This document shows, piece by piece, positions 1 through 8,493 of a stretch of DNA of 13,814 bases. Under the pieces are notes generated by a model that saw only the letters and a list, made by a program, of their open reading frames with translations, was not told the DNA's origin and ran no database searches. Each line of letters starts with the position of its first letter. The first letter of the stretch is position 1. Source of the DNA: CAZBQG01 sp964493945 (lineage in GTDB: Bacteria; Pseudomonadota; Alphaproteobacteria; Rhodospirillales; UBA2165); the NCBI GenBank assembly GCA_964493945.1, contig CAZBQG010000110.1:1-13814 (forward strand). Direction: 5' to 3'. Made by a program: the position numbers and the translations under genes.

Positions 1-96
1 GACAGAATCACAAACCACGCCCAAAAGCAATTCCTTCACACGCTCCTTCGCGGGGAATGACGAAAGTGGGTGCGGAGATGGCAAACCAAAAGGCCC
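1..96. other. Non-coding left edge, downstream of the methyltransferase gene
   Basis: These 96 bases follow the TAG stop of the methyltransferase gene on the minus strand. No plausible gene start, RNA gene or GC-rich stem followed by a T-run is visible, so no terminator can be called. The stretch TTCGCGGGGAATGACG (47-62) resembles the ends of short palindromic intergenic repeats common in proteobacterial genomes, but a matching partner arm is only five bases long (ATTCC/GGAAT). Treat this as an unannotated spacer; the next gene lies outside the window. Confidence 0.5.
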
Positions 97-1632
97 CTAT
101 TCCGCCGGCTCCAGAATCCCAAGCTCGATAAATTTGGCCAATCTGGTTTCCCGGAAGACATCCACCGCATCCTCCAGAGCGCCCTGCTCGTCGCCGTCAT
201 CGGAAACGATCTGCTGGCCCGCCTCGATGGAGCGCTGAAAAGCCCATTCGGCCACCTGTCCACTGGGGGCTTCCACCAAACAAAGGGCATAAAGCGCATC
301 CGCCATGCCCACCTCCAAGCCGATGCCCGCCGCCGGTGCCGCCAGGGCCAGATTGTCGCTTTTGAACAGGCGGCGCTTCAACATGGCCAGATTGAAGCCG
401 GTCGGCAAAGCGAAGCACTGGGCCTCCAGATCCTTCCCGCTGGTCTCCCGGGTGGGCCGGGCGAAGGGCATGAGCTGGTTGCCGGCGGAGAGAAATTTGA
501 TCCCGTCGATGAGCAAATCAGGGGTATAATCCTCGAAACCCGGCCCGTCTTTCAGCGCCTCGACGCTTTTGGCCGAACGGCTCAGGCTGTCGATCAGAGC
601 TTCAAATACAGGCGATTGGTAATTGATCTCCACCTCGCCGAAGCGGGCTTCGAGGCTGAAGATTTCCCAGGCATGGGACGTGCCGAAGGGCGTTTGGCAG
701 AGGACCGCCCGCTGGGCTTCCTCATCCAGGCTTTCCTTGCCCTTGCAATAAAGGTCGCGGCGGAATCTCTGATTGCGGATAAAATCCCCTTCGCCTTCGA
801 AGGCGATGCGGGTGGATGCCTCGGACAGGCGTTTATGAAAATCCGTGGGCGCCGCCAGATCAAGAAAATTGAGGCTGATCTCCGCATTGCCGACGAAATG
901 AAGCCCGATGGAGCGCATCTCGCCGGCCACCTGATAGAAATAATAGGGTTTGACAAAATCGACGAAGAATTCATGGACCAGATAATGGGGATCGAGCGTG
1001 CTGATTTCCTCAACAAAGGCCGCCGCCGGCGGATTATCGGCGAAATAGCCCGCCTCGCGCTCTTTCATATAATTGAGATAATCCAGACCCGACTGCATCT
1101 TGGTGATGGGATCGGCGTCCATCTCCAGGGTGGCGGCCAGGACCATTTCGCGGAGCGGGCCGATGGCGCTCCAGCCGGGCATGGCGTTGTAGCTGACATA
1201 AAGAAATCCGCCCGGCTTCAGTTTATGGTCAAAAAACTGGCGTAACCCTTCGCGGGTTTCCGGATCGATCCAGGCATAGACCCCGTGCAGCGTGATAAAA
1301 TCAAAATCGGGCAGGTCATGGTCGGCCAGATCATTGAAATCCACTTCGGCGAAGCTGACATTCCCAAGTCCCGCATCTTCGGCCAACTGGGTTCCGTTTT
1401 CCACATGTTCGGCGCTGAAATCCGCGCCGATAAACTGCCCTTTGGGAAAAAGCTGGGCGAGGGCGGCTGTGCTTACCCCGTTGCCGCAGCCCAGTTCGCA
1501 ATAAGTGAATTCACTCTCCAAATCCAGGGGCGCGAACCCGTTGAGGGTGGCGATATAGTTGAGCAATACCGGATTAAGCTCGCGGTAATAGCCCCAGGTA
1601 TAGGGAATTTCGTTTAAGGAGCCGTCGCTCAT
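97..1632 (-). CDS. Class I SAM-dependent methyltransferase with methyltransferase-regulatory domain
   Basis: This 511-residue soluble protein should transfer a methyl group from S-adenosylmethionine to an unknown acceptor. The N-terminal Rossmann domain shows motif I (ELGCGNG, 46-52), the ribose-binding acidic residue at the end of strand 2 (D71 in IGADFS), a VDFND segment (97-101) and a post-III motif LKPGGFLYVSYN (138-149). The sequence LHGVYAWI (115-122) and the region around residues 216-300 (YLVHEFFVDF, then YYFYQVAGEM) match proteins carrying the so-called methyltransferase regulatory domain (Pfam MethyTransf_Reg family). The C-terminal 200 residues are acidic and alanine-rich with no motif I recognise. 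The ATG at 1632 is chosen because homologous sequence begins there (MSDGSLNEIPY); a longer reading from 1719 would run into trxA. It starts 13 bases after the trxA stop and is probably cotranscribed with it. No strong Shine-Dalgarno sequence is seen. The fold is secure, the substrate unknown. Confidence 0.9.
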   Translation of the reverse strand: MSDGSLNEIPYTWGYYRELNPVLLNYIATLNGFAPLDLESEFTYCELGCGNGVSTAALAQLFPKGQFIGADFSAEHVENGTQLAEDAGLGNVSFAEVDFNDLADHDLPDFDFITLHGVYAWIDPETREGLRQFFDHKLKPGGFLYVSYNAMPGWSAIGPLREMVLAATLEMDADPITKMQSGLDYLNYMKEREAGYFADNPPAAAFVEEISTLDPHYLVHEFFVDFVKPYYFYQVAGEMRSIGLHFVGNAEISLNFLDLAAPTDFHKRLSEASTRIAFEGEGDFIRNQRFRRDLYCKGKESLDEEAQRAVLCQTPFGTSHAWEIFSLEARFGEVEINYQSPVFEALIDSLSRSAKSVEALKDGPGFEDYTPDLLIDGIKFLSAGNQLMPFARPTRETSGKDLEAQCFALPTGFNLAMLKRRLFKSDNLALAAPAAGIGLEVGMADALYALCLVEAPSGQVAEWAFQRSIEAGQQIVSDDGDEQGALEDAVDVFRETRLAKFIELGILEPAE

Positions 1633-1645
1633 ATCCGGGAAACGT

Positions 1646-1963
1646 TCAGATGACCGATTCGACCCATTCCTTGAGCTTGTTCTTAGGCAGGGCGCCCACC
1701 TTGGTTGCCGCCACTTCACCGTCCTTGAAGATGATCAGGGTGGGAATGCCGCGCACGCCATATTTGTTGGGGGTGTCCGGATTGTCATCCACATCCACCT
1801 TGGCGATGGTCAGCTTGTCGCCCAACTCCTCGCTGATTTCCTCAAGGGTGGGGGCGATCTGTTTGCACGGTCCACACCATTCAGCCCAAAAATCTACCAG
1901 CACGGGACCGGGGGCTTCTAGAACTTCGCTGCTGAAAGATTGATCGGTGACTGGTTTGGACAT
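1646..1963 (-). CDS. trxA: Thioredoxin 1 (TrxA)
   Basis: This 105-residue cytoplasmic thiol-disulfide oxidoreductase has the usual length for TrxA. The active site WCGPCK lies at residues 29-34, preceded by the VDFWAEW strand. The conserved cis-proline is P74 in GIPT, and the buried acidic residue of VDFW (D24) is present. It reduces protein disulfides and receives electrons from thioredoxin reductase, which is not in this window. There is no signal peptide, so it acts in the cytoplasm. The ATG at 1963 is preferred over a TTG two codons upstream, because a GGGA element sits a suitable distance before it. It lies 99 bases after addA and 13 bases before the methyltransferase. The larger gap allows its own promoter. 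Placement of trxA directly after addA is common in alphaproteobacteria. Confidence 0.97.
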   Translation of the reverse strand: MSKPVTDQSFSSEVLEAPGPVLVDFWAEWCGPCKQIAPTLEEISEELGDKLTIAKVDVDDNPDTPNKYGVRGIPTLIIFKDGEVAATKVGALPKNKLKEWVESVI

Positions 1964-2010
1964 ATTCAATTCCCATTCATGACCGGTCAGGTGGAAGCTA
2001 CCGGCATCCG

Positions 2011-2039
2011 GATTTAAGGCTCAGGCCGTACCCCAACAA
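2011..2039 (-). promoter_or_regulatory. Weak candidate promoter for trxA
   Basis: In the 99-base gap between addA and trxA, a TTGTTG hexamer (2034-2039) and a TAAATC hexamer (2011-2016) are 17 bases apart on the minus strand. They would place transcription start roughly 40 bases before the trxA ATG. Only part of each hexamer matches the sigma-70 consensus, so this is a guess. It is supported mainly by the gap being much larger than any other in the upstream run from tsaE to addA. Confidence 0.2.
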
Positions 2040-2062
2040 TCTATTGAGCAAAGGCAATTCCG

Positions 2063-5000
2063 TCAAGGCGCCGAGGCGCTCAAAACTTCGTCATCTAGCC
2101 ACATGAGGCCCGGCCCCATGGTCCATAAAAGGGCACATTCCACATCCCGCCCGGGATAAATGCCCTGCAGAACGGCGCGGTAGGCGGCCATTTGGCGCAG
2201 ATATGCGCCGGGCACCTGATCCGGCCCCGTGGGCGACACGCGGTTGGTCTTGTAATCAATGATGGCGATCCGCTCGTCAGTTATTAAAAGCCGGTCAACA
2301 ATCCCGGATACGATCCGGTCTCCCAAATGGCCGATCAGGCTCACTTCGGCCCTGGATTCTTCGCCAAACAAGCCGGTCAGGCGGTCATCTTCCAAGATGG
2401 CCATGCATTCGGCCTGAATTCCGCTCTGTTCCTCCGGCCCCAAACGGTGGGCGGGACGGGCCAGATAGGCCTCCGCCGCCGGTGCCCTCTTAACCACGGG
2501 AAGCCCAGGCAGGAATTGCAAAAGGGCATGGACCAGACGGCCTCTCTTGAAGCGCTCCTTACCATCCGCACCCAGCGGCGGGCTGACGGGCGGCTCTTCG
2601 CCGTCTTCGTGCGACGGAACCAAAGGCAGGGGTGGCGCCTCTTCCGACGGGGGCAAAGTGCCGGCCCATGGGGGCAGGGGGTTCCAAATTTTGGTTTCAC
2701 CCAGGGTCGGTTTGGGCGGCTCGGCTGTTTGTGCCGAAGTGAAACGCAGGATCGGTTGGAGCCCAACTTCCCTGGCCAATTCGGGGAAGGAATCGGCTTG
2801 CTCTGAGCCCAGCCCTTCCAGCCCGGCCCGGATCGAATCATACCAGCAGCCTTCGGGTGGCTGCCTCCGGGTGCGCCAGCCACAGACATAAAGCCGGTCT
2901 TCGGCGCGGGTCATGGCGACGTATAGCAGGCGCCTGTATTCCCGCGCCTGATCCAGGGCAGCCGCTTCGCGTCCCGCTTCGGCCAGTTCCGTTTCCAGGG
3001 CGCGCCGGGGCAGCCATAAAAGCGCATCATCCTCGCTGTCCTGATCCGGCAGCCAAAGGAGGGAGGGCGAGGTGGCCGGGCTCTGCAAGGTGTCGGGCAA
3101 AAAGATGATAGGTGCTTCCAGCCCCTTGGCGCCATGCACGGTCATGATCCGCACCGTGCCCGACGGGGCCTCTTCCAGATCGCGCTTGACCTCCACCTCG
3201 CCGGCCTCCAGCCAATATAAAAAACCCTGCAGCGACGGCGGATGGCTGGCCTCAAAAGAGAGCGCCAGATTGAGAAATTCGGCAATGGGATCGCCCGCGT
3301 CGGGACCCAGCCGGGCCAGCAGCTTTTCCCGGCCACGGAGTGCCCCCAGAATTTGGCTGTAGATTTCGAAAGGCGGGGTGAAATCGGCCTGGGCCAGAAG
3401 GGCCGCCAGGGCACCGTAAGCCTTTTGGAAATCGCCGCCCTCGCCCGCCCGGGACTTGAGCTCATCCCACAAAGTGCCGTCCCGCCCATAGGCCAGATCG
3501 AAAAGCTGCTCTTCCGTGAGCCCGATCAACGGCCCCTTGAGCACGGTGGCGAGCGTCAGATCATCTTCGGGCAGCAACAGAAAATGCCCCATGGCCATCA
3601 GATCCATCACCGCCATCTGTTCAGTGAGCACCATGCGGTCAACACCGGCGACGCCGATTTCCAATTGCTTGAGGGCGCGCACCAATTCATCGGCGAACTG
3701 GGTGCGGCGGCGCACCAGAACCAGAATATCGCCGGCCTCCACCGGGCGCCCCTTGGATTCCAATATCTCGCCTTCATGGATCATCTGGTGGATGCGCCCG
3801 GCCACCAGACGGGCCAGGCGGGCCGGCGGCTGATCCCCCCGGACCACCTCCACCGGCGGCTTCCAGCCATCGGGAGGATCAGAGGCGCGGGGCTCCACCG
3901 GCGGCCATAATTCCACCAGACCGCCATCGCCTTCGCGGTGGGCCTGATGCTGGATGGGTTTGCCGTCCAGCGCCACCCCGTCGCCCACGCCGGATGCCTG
4001 AAACACCGCATCGACGCAATCCAGCACGGCCCGCGTCGAGCGGAAGGAAAGCTGCAATTCCACTTCCCGCCACTGACCGGCGGCGGCGGGGACGCGGTCT
4101 GCAAACAGATCGCGCATGGCGGTGAAGGCCGCCGGATCGGCGCCCTGGAAACTGTAAATGGATTGCTTGACGTCACCGACGGCGAAAACGGTGCGTATCT
4201 CCGCCGCCGCACCGGCGCCGGTGAAAAATTCCTCGGCCAAAGCCTGCACGATGCGCCATTGCCCCGGATTGGTGTCTTGCGCTTCATCCACCAAAATATG
4301 ATCGATGCCGCCGTCGAGCTTGTAGAGCACCCAGGGCGCGGCACCCCCGTCATGCAAAAGCCTGTCCGCCTGCAAGATCAGATCTTCATAATCCAGCAAT
4401 GCGCGGTTTGTTTTGAGTTGTTCATAGGCCTGGATTAACCCCTGGCCCAGGGTGATCATGGCCGTGGTTGCCACCCACAGGGTCTGGGTGCGGATGCGGA
4501 TCAGCAGAGCGGCCAGCCGCTGGGCCTCGGAGGTCAGGATTTCTTCGGCCCCGGGCGTCGCTTCCGATGTGCCCTTGTTGATCAGCTTTGCCCTGATCTG
4601 GATCGGACCGGCGTGGCGCTTTTGGGTCAGGTAGATATCGGCATAGGTCTGAAAATTGGCAACCCGGCCCAAAGGATCACCTAACCAAGCGCCCAGAATT
4701 TTCGCCTTTGCCTGTTCTGGGCCTGAGCCTCCGGCCAGGGCCTGGGCCGCCAGACGCAAGCCCATAAGATCCAAGGCACCATCTTCACAGCCCTCGGCCA
4801 AAATGCTTTCCGGCGTCTCTTCCTTTTGGGCACCCAGGCGAACCCGTGTCTGCTCGATCAATTGAGCAAGCCCGCCATGGCGGGTGATCAGATGGGCCAG
4901 GCGGCCCCGGGCGCCGGCCAATTGGCCCATCAACTTGGGAAAAGCCTGTTCGTGGATATGGGGCGTGAGGCGGGCCAGGGCATGGGCCATATCCCCGTCG

Positions 5001-5518
5001 CCGTCGCCCCGCGCCCGGTTGAGGACCGATTCGCGGGCGGTGATCAGCATCTCGTCGGAATCCCGTTCATCCATCAGGGAGAAATGGGGCACCACCCGCG
5101 CTTCCAAAGGGAAGCGCCTGAGAAGCGATTGGCAAAAAGCATGAATGGTCATGATGTTCATGCCGCCCGGCGCATCCAGGATGAGCGCGAAGAGACGCCG
5201 TGCCTGCTTTAATTTGTCACCGTCGGGCGCATGGCCCAGCAAGGCTTCCAATTGGCCGGACAGGTCTTCTTCGTCCATCATGGTCCAGCCACCCAGTACA
5301 TCGGTAATGCGCCCGGCCATCTGGGCCGCCGCCGCCCGCGTGAAGGTCAGGCACAAAATGCGTTCGGGCGGCGTGCCCCCCAGCAACAGTCCCAGCACGC
5401 GCTCGGTCAAAACCTTGGTCTTGCCGGTCCCGGCGGAAGCCGAAACCCATACCGAGGCAGAAGGATCGGCGGCTAGGCGTTGGCTCTTATCGGGAATGGG
5501 GGCGGCAGTCTCAACCAT
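2063..5518 (-). CDS. addA: AddA, double-strand-break repair helicase-nuclease subunit
   Basis: This 1151-residue UvrD-like superfamily 1 helicase with a C-terminal RecB-type nuclease is the motor subunit of the AddAB complex. AddAB resects broken DNA ends for RecA loading. The order of motifs is complete: Walker A SASAGTGKT (ending near residue 34), motif II VDEAQD (about 410-415), motif III VGDVKQSIYSFQG (447-459), a motif IV-like QLSFRSTR, motif V MTVHGAKGLE (792-801), motif VI YVAMTRAEDRL (866-876), and nuclease residues GIVDR (D1075) and IDYKTN (D1088, K1090). The N-terminal wording and length fit the alphaproteobacterial AddA family. The start at 5518 is chosen over an upstream ATG at 5563 because an AGGGGAG ribosome-binding site lies five bases before it and the family N-terminus begins here. 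It follows addB with a two-base gap, as expected for subunits made together. No frameshift or missing motif is seen. Confidence 0.97.
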   Translation of the reverse strand: MVETAAPIPDKSQRLAADPSASVWVSASAGTGKTKVLTERVLGLLLGGTPPERILCLTFTRAAAAQMAGRITDVLGGWTMMDEEDLSGQLEALLGHAPDGDKLKQARRLFALILDAPGGMNIMTIHAFCQSLLRRFPLEARVVPHFSLMDERDSDEMLITARESVLNRARGDGDGDMAHALARLTPHIHEQAFPKLMGQLAGARGRLAHLITRHGGLAQLIEQTRVRLGAQKEETPESILAEGCEDGALDLMGLRLAAQALAGGSGPEQAKAKILGAWLGDPLGRVANFQTYADIYLTQKRHAGPIQIRAKLINKGTSEATPGAEEILTSEAQRLAALLIRIRTQTLWVATTAMITLGQGLIQAYEQLKTNRALLDYEDLILQADRLLHDGGAAPWVLYKLDGGIDHILVDEAQDTNPGQWRIVQALAEEFFTGAGAAAEIRTVFAVGDVKQSIYSFQGADPAAFTAMRDLFADRVPAAAGQWREVELQLSFRSTRAVLDCVDAVFQASGVGDGVALDGKPIQHQAHREGDGGLVELWPPVEPRASDPPDGWKPPVEVVRGDQPPARLARLVAGRIHQMIHEGEILESKGRPVEAGDILVLVRRRTQFADELVRALKQLEIGVAGVDRMVLTEQMAVMDLMAMGHFLLLPEDDLTLATVLKGPLIGLTEEQLFDLAYGRDGTLWDELKSRAGEGGDFQKAYGALAALLAQADFTPPFEIYSQILGALRGREKLLARLGPDAGDPIAEFLNLALSFEASHPPSLQGFLYWLEAGEVEVKRDLEEAPSGTVRIMTVHGAKGLEAPIIFLPDTLQSPATSPSLLWLPDQDSEDDALLWLPRRALETELAEAGREAAALDQAREYRRLLYVAMTRAEDRLYVCGWRTRRQPPEGCWYDSIRAGLEGLGSEQADSFPELAREVGLQPILRFTSAQTAEPPKPTLGETKIWNPLPPWAGTLPPSEEAPPLPLVPSHEDGEEPPVSPPLGADGKERFKRGRLVHALLQFLPGLPVVKRAPAAEAYLARPAHRLGPEEQSGIQAECMAILEDDRLTGLFGEESRAEVSLIGHLGDRIVSGIVDRLLITDERIAIIDYKTNRVSPTGPDQVPGAYLRQMAAYRAVLQGIYPGRDVECALLWTMGPGLMWLDDEVLSASAP

Positions 5519-5520
5519 GC

Positions 5521-8493
5521 TCACTCCCCTTCCGATCCATCGCCATGGCCGCCAGCGGACCATTCCTTGACCCGGGCCAGATGTTCGTAATCTGAATAGC
5601 GGGGCGCCTTGTCCGGGCGGGGGCGGGATTCGTAGGCCGTCTCAACCTGATCGAATTCAGCAATCAATTCCACCAATCCGGCCCGCGCCTCTTCGGCCAA
5701 ACCCATGGGGTCGTCCCCGGCGGCGGAAATCTCGCCGGCCGGATCGCCGCCGCTGAGGCGCCAATAATGCAGGGCGTCCACCTCACCCGCCGCCAGGCCC
5801 TTGAAACCGCCAGCCAAAGCAATGGCTGCCTCCAGCGGTAATTGGGGGGCATAGCCGCCGGCGACCTCGGTCTTGGACGGTATGGCGCCCGTCTTGTAAT
5901 CCACGATGCGCAGGCCCCCGCCTTCCAGACTGTCCATGCGGTCGGCCTTGGTTCTCAGCTCGAAATGTCCCGCTGGCGCCTCCAGCAAGAGAAGCCCGTT
6001 CACTTCAGTCAGGATGGAATTGAGGCCTTCCCGGCCTTCCCGCTCGGCATCGACGAACCAACTGACGATACGCTGAAAGCGGGGCCACCAGAAAGCCCAG
6101 ACGCCGGGATGGGACATGGCCTGGCCGAATTCCTCCTCTCCGATCCGCATCAGTTGGGTTTCGGCATCTTCCGGCAACTCCGCCGGATAGGCTTTTAGGA
6201 ATTTCTCCAGGGCCCGATGGATGATGGTTCCGTAATTGGCCGCATCGGGTGCCGCGTCCAAGGGTTCCAGCGCCCGGAGGTCCAATATACGGCGGGCATA
6301 AATACCATAGGGATCGCGCATCCAGGTTTCGATCTCGGTGACGGACAGGCGCCGGGGCCTGGCAGCCAGGGGCGGGCGGGGCGCCGGGCGGGGCATTTCC
6401 ACATATTCTTCCGGCGCATCAAGCTGGGCCTGCCAATTGGTCCAGGGGGTGGACATCCAGCTCTGTTCAATCTCCCCGCCCGGCCTATGGAGCAGTTTTT
6501 CCAGACGTGACAGCCAGCGCGACGGAACGCTGGGCGATCCTTCCGCCCTGACGGCCCGGGTCATTGCCAAATGGGGAGCCGAGAAGGCTTGGGCGAAATC
6601 ATGGGCCGCCAGACCAATGCGCCGTTCGGGCAGGGGCAGGCCGAATTCCGTCCGCATGGGCCGGCTCATCCAGGGATCGGCGCGGGCATCGGGGGGCCAG
6701 CTTCCTTCATTGAGGCCGCCCAGGATCATCAGATCGGCCTGTTGCAGCCGGGCCTCCAAAAGGCCCCAGATGGACAGGCGGGGATGGAGCCCGAAATGGG
6801 GACGCACGGCGTGACCGGACATCAGTACATCGAAGACCGCGCCATAATTGCGCCCCTCCAGGGGCGGCGCATCGCCCGACGCATCGGCCAACTCGTCGAT
6901 GAATGCGGCTGCCGCTTCACCCGCATCCCCGGCCCAGAGACGTTCCGCGCCGCTTTGTGTATCAGTCGTGCAAAGCGCTTGGCAAAAGGCCATATGGGCG
7001 GTCAGGATTTCACCCAGCGGTGCCGCCGGGCCGGAAAGAATTCCGCTCAGGGGCCGGGCCAGGACCAGAAGTTCCTCAAGCCAGGGGGTTAAGGATTTTT
7101 TGTCCTCTCCCAATGCCAGGATGATTCCTGCCAGACCGGGTGCGGGGCGCGGGCCTCGCAGCGCTTCCATTTCCAGATCACGCACCTTGGCGCGGAAAAC
7201 CCCCGGCGCCATACCGCCCGCCGCCAAGGGATGTTTGAGGCAGCTAAGCAACGCCAGGGGTGCAAATTTACCCGCCGCCATTTCCGCCACCAGACGCAGG
7301 AAGGCGCCGGGCGGCTCGTGGCTCAGGGGCCGGCCCGCCGAATCATCCACCTCTATTTCCCATCGGCGCAGCTCACCGGCCACACGCCTGGCCAGGGCCC
7401 GGTCCGGCGTGACCAGGGCCGCCGATTGCTCCTCTTCCAGCGCCCGGCGCATGAGAAGGGCAATGACGCCGGCCTCTTCCTCGGGCCCCGGGCAATCGAT
7501 GCGCATTACATTTTCAAGGGCCTCGCTTGGCGGTGCAGGTAAATCCGGCCATCCATCCGTGCGCCCGGCGGGGCTCAGGGCCTGATTGATCAGCCGGGCG
7601 CGGGCGGGCGGGGAGGCCTGAACCTCAGGTGTCTCCCAAACCTTTACCTCACCTGGCGTCAGTTCCATGGCGCCGAGCAGGGCAATCATGCCGAATTGGG
7701 GATGGGTGGGGCCCAGCGCCTCCATATCCTGGGGGGCAAGTTCCAAATCCAGGCCGGGCAGCACCACCACGCCCCGTTCTAGCCGGGCCACCAGGGCCAG
7801 CAGTTCGGCGGTGGCCGGGATGGTGCCGGTGGACCCGGCGGCGATGACCCAACCATCGGGCGGCGAGTGGCGCCACAAATCCATCTGGGCGGCCAACATA
7901 AGACCGCGCCGCCGGGCCGGATCGATGCAGCCTTCCGCTTCCAGGATCGGGGGCCACTGCTCCGAGAGAATCTTTAGGAAATCAAGGGTTTGCTGCCAGT
8001 GTTCGGCCAAATCTCCGCGCACCAGACCGGCCAAGTCCTCGAAAGACAGGCGCTCGGTCTGCACTTGATCCAACAGGCGGGCCAGCTCACCGGCCAGGCG
8101 CAGTGCCTGATCGGGCGATACATCGGGTCCCTCAAACTTTTCCACCAACTGGCCCAGCAATATGAGGCGGTGCAAATTTGAAATCGCCGGGCCGATCTGA
8201 TCACCACCATCAAGGCCGAGCTCATCGGCGCCGGTGATGGCTAGCTCGTCCACGTCCAGATCACCCAGAGCCATCATGCGGGGCAGGAGCATGGGCCGGC
8301 CACCGCCTTGGCGCAAAAAGGCATCCCGCAATCCCCGCTGGGCGCGCCTGGTGGGCAGGAGCACCGTAACATCGATGAGTTTTTCCGGCGCCTCGCCTAT
8401 CAGTTCCAGAATGCCGGCGGCCAGGGAATCCACAAAAGGCACCCCGGCGGGGATGGTATAGAGGCTGGCTTCCGGGCTGGCTTCCAGCTTCAT
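5521..8493 (-). CDS. addB: AddB, partner nuclease subunit of AddAB (alphaproteobacterial type)
   Basis: This 990-residue protein partners AddA in end resection. It has an N-terminal inactive helicase-like region and a C-terminal RecB-family nuclease. The nuclease is recognised by GTIIHRALE (H759), KADRMD (D851) and IVDYKTG (D865, K867). At the N-terminus, where Bacillus-type AddB has a Walker A loop, the sequence reads TIPAGVPFVDSLA, with no GKT/GKS. The C-terminal 250 or so residues contain no cysteine, so the four-cysteine iron-sulfur staple of Bacillus AddB is absent. Both traits are, to my knowledge, usual in alphaproteobacterial AddB and are not damage. The ATG at 8493 overlaps the murU stop in an ATGA arrangement. 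No clear Shine-Dalgarno sequence is visible, which points to translational coupling with the gene before it. The gene looks intact. Confidence 0.95.
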   Translation of the reverse strand: MKLEASPEASLYTIPAGVPFVDSLAAGILELIGEAPEKLIDVTVLLPTRRAQRGLRDAFLRQGGGRPMLLPRMMALGDLDVDELAITGADELGLDGGDQIGPAISNLHRLILLGQLVEKFEGPDVSPDQALRLAGELARLLDQVQTERLSFEDLAGLVRGDLAEHWQQTLDFLKILSEQWPPILEAEGCIDPARRRGLMLAAQMDLWRHSPPDGWVIAAGSTGTIPATAELLALVARLERGVVVLPGLDLELAPQDMEALGPTHPQFGMIALLGAMELTPGEVKVWETPEVQASPPARARLINQALSPAGRTDGWPDLPAPPSEALENVMRIDCPGPEEEAGVIALLMRRALEEEQSAALVTPDRALARRVAGELRRWEIEVDDSAGRPLSHEPPGAFLRLVAEMAAGKFAPLALLSCLKHPLAAGGMAPGVFRAKVRDLEMEALRGPRPAPGLAGIILALGEDKKSLTPWLEELLVLARPLSGILSGPAAPLGEILTAHMAFCQALCTTDTQSGAERLWAGDAGEAAAAFIDELADASGDAPPLEGRNYGAVFDVLMSGHAVRPHFGLHPRLSIWGLLEARLQQADLMILGGLNEGSWPPDARADPWMSRPMRTEFGLPLPERRIGLAAHDFAQAFSAPHLAMTRAVRAEGSPSVPSRWLSRLEKLLHRPGGEIEQSWMSTPWTNWQAQLDAPEEYVEMPRPAPRPPLAARPRRLSVTEIETWMRDPYGIYARRILDLRALEPLDAAPDAANYGTIIHRALEKFLKAYPAELPEDAETQLMRIGEEEFGQAMSHPGVWAFWWPRFQRIVSWFVDAEREGREGLNSILTEVNGLLLLEAPAGHFELRTKADRMDSLEGGGLRIVDYKTGAIPSKTEVAGGYAPQLPLEAAIALAGGFKGLAAGEVDALHYWRLSGGDPAGEISAAGDDPMGLAEEARAGLVELIAEFDQVETAYESRPRPDKAPRYSDYEHLARVKEWSAGGHGDGSEGE
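5524..5530 (-). promoter_or_regulatory. Strong ribosome-binding site of addA inside the end of addB
   Basis: On the minus strand AGGGGAG ends five bases before the ATG at 5518 and lies across the last codons and stop region of addB. It is the strongest Shine-Dalgarno sequence among the overlapping genes and settles the addA start at 5518. Confidence 0.75.

Noticed and set aside
70..1245. A 391-codon open frame on the plus strand, opposite the methyltransferase gene
   Set aside because: Its translation has no recognisable domain and lies wholly opposite a gene with clear methyltransferase motifs. Long antisense frames like this are expected from GC-rich codon use.
3242..3910. A 222-codon plus-strand open frame opposite addA, and similar ones opposite addB, murU, amgK and ahcY
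   Set aside because: Each mirrors a conserved minus-strand gene with intact motifs, has no family resemblance and no ribosome-binding site worth noting.
5519..5563. An upstream AddA start at 5563, overlapping addB
   Set aside because: The added residues are rich in arginine and tryptophan and come from addB read in another frame. The strong ribosome-binding site serves the ATG at 5518.
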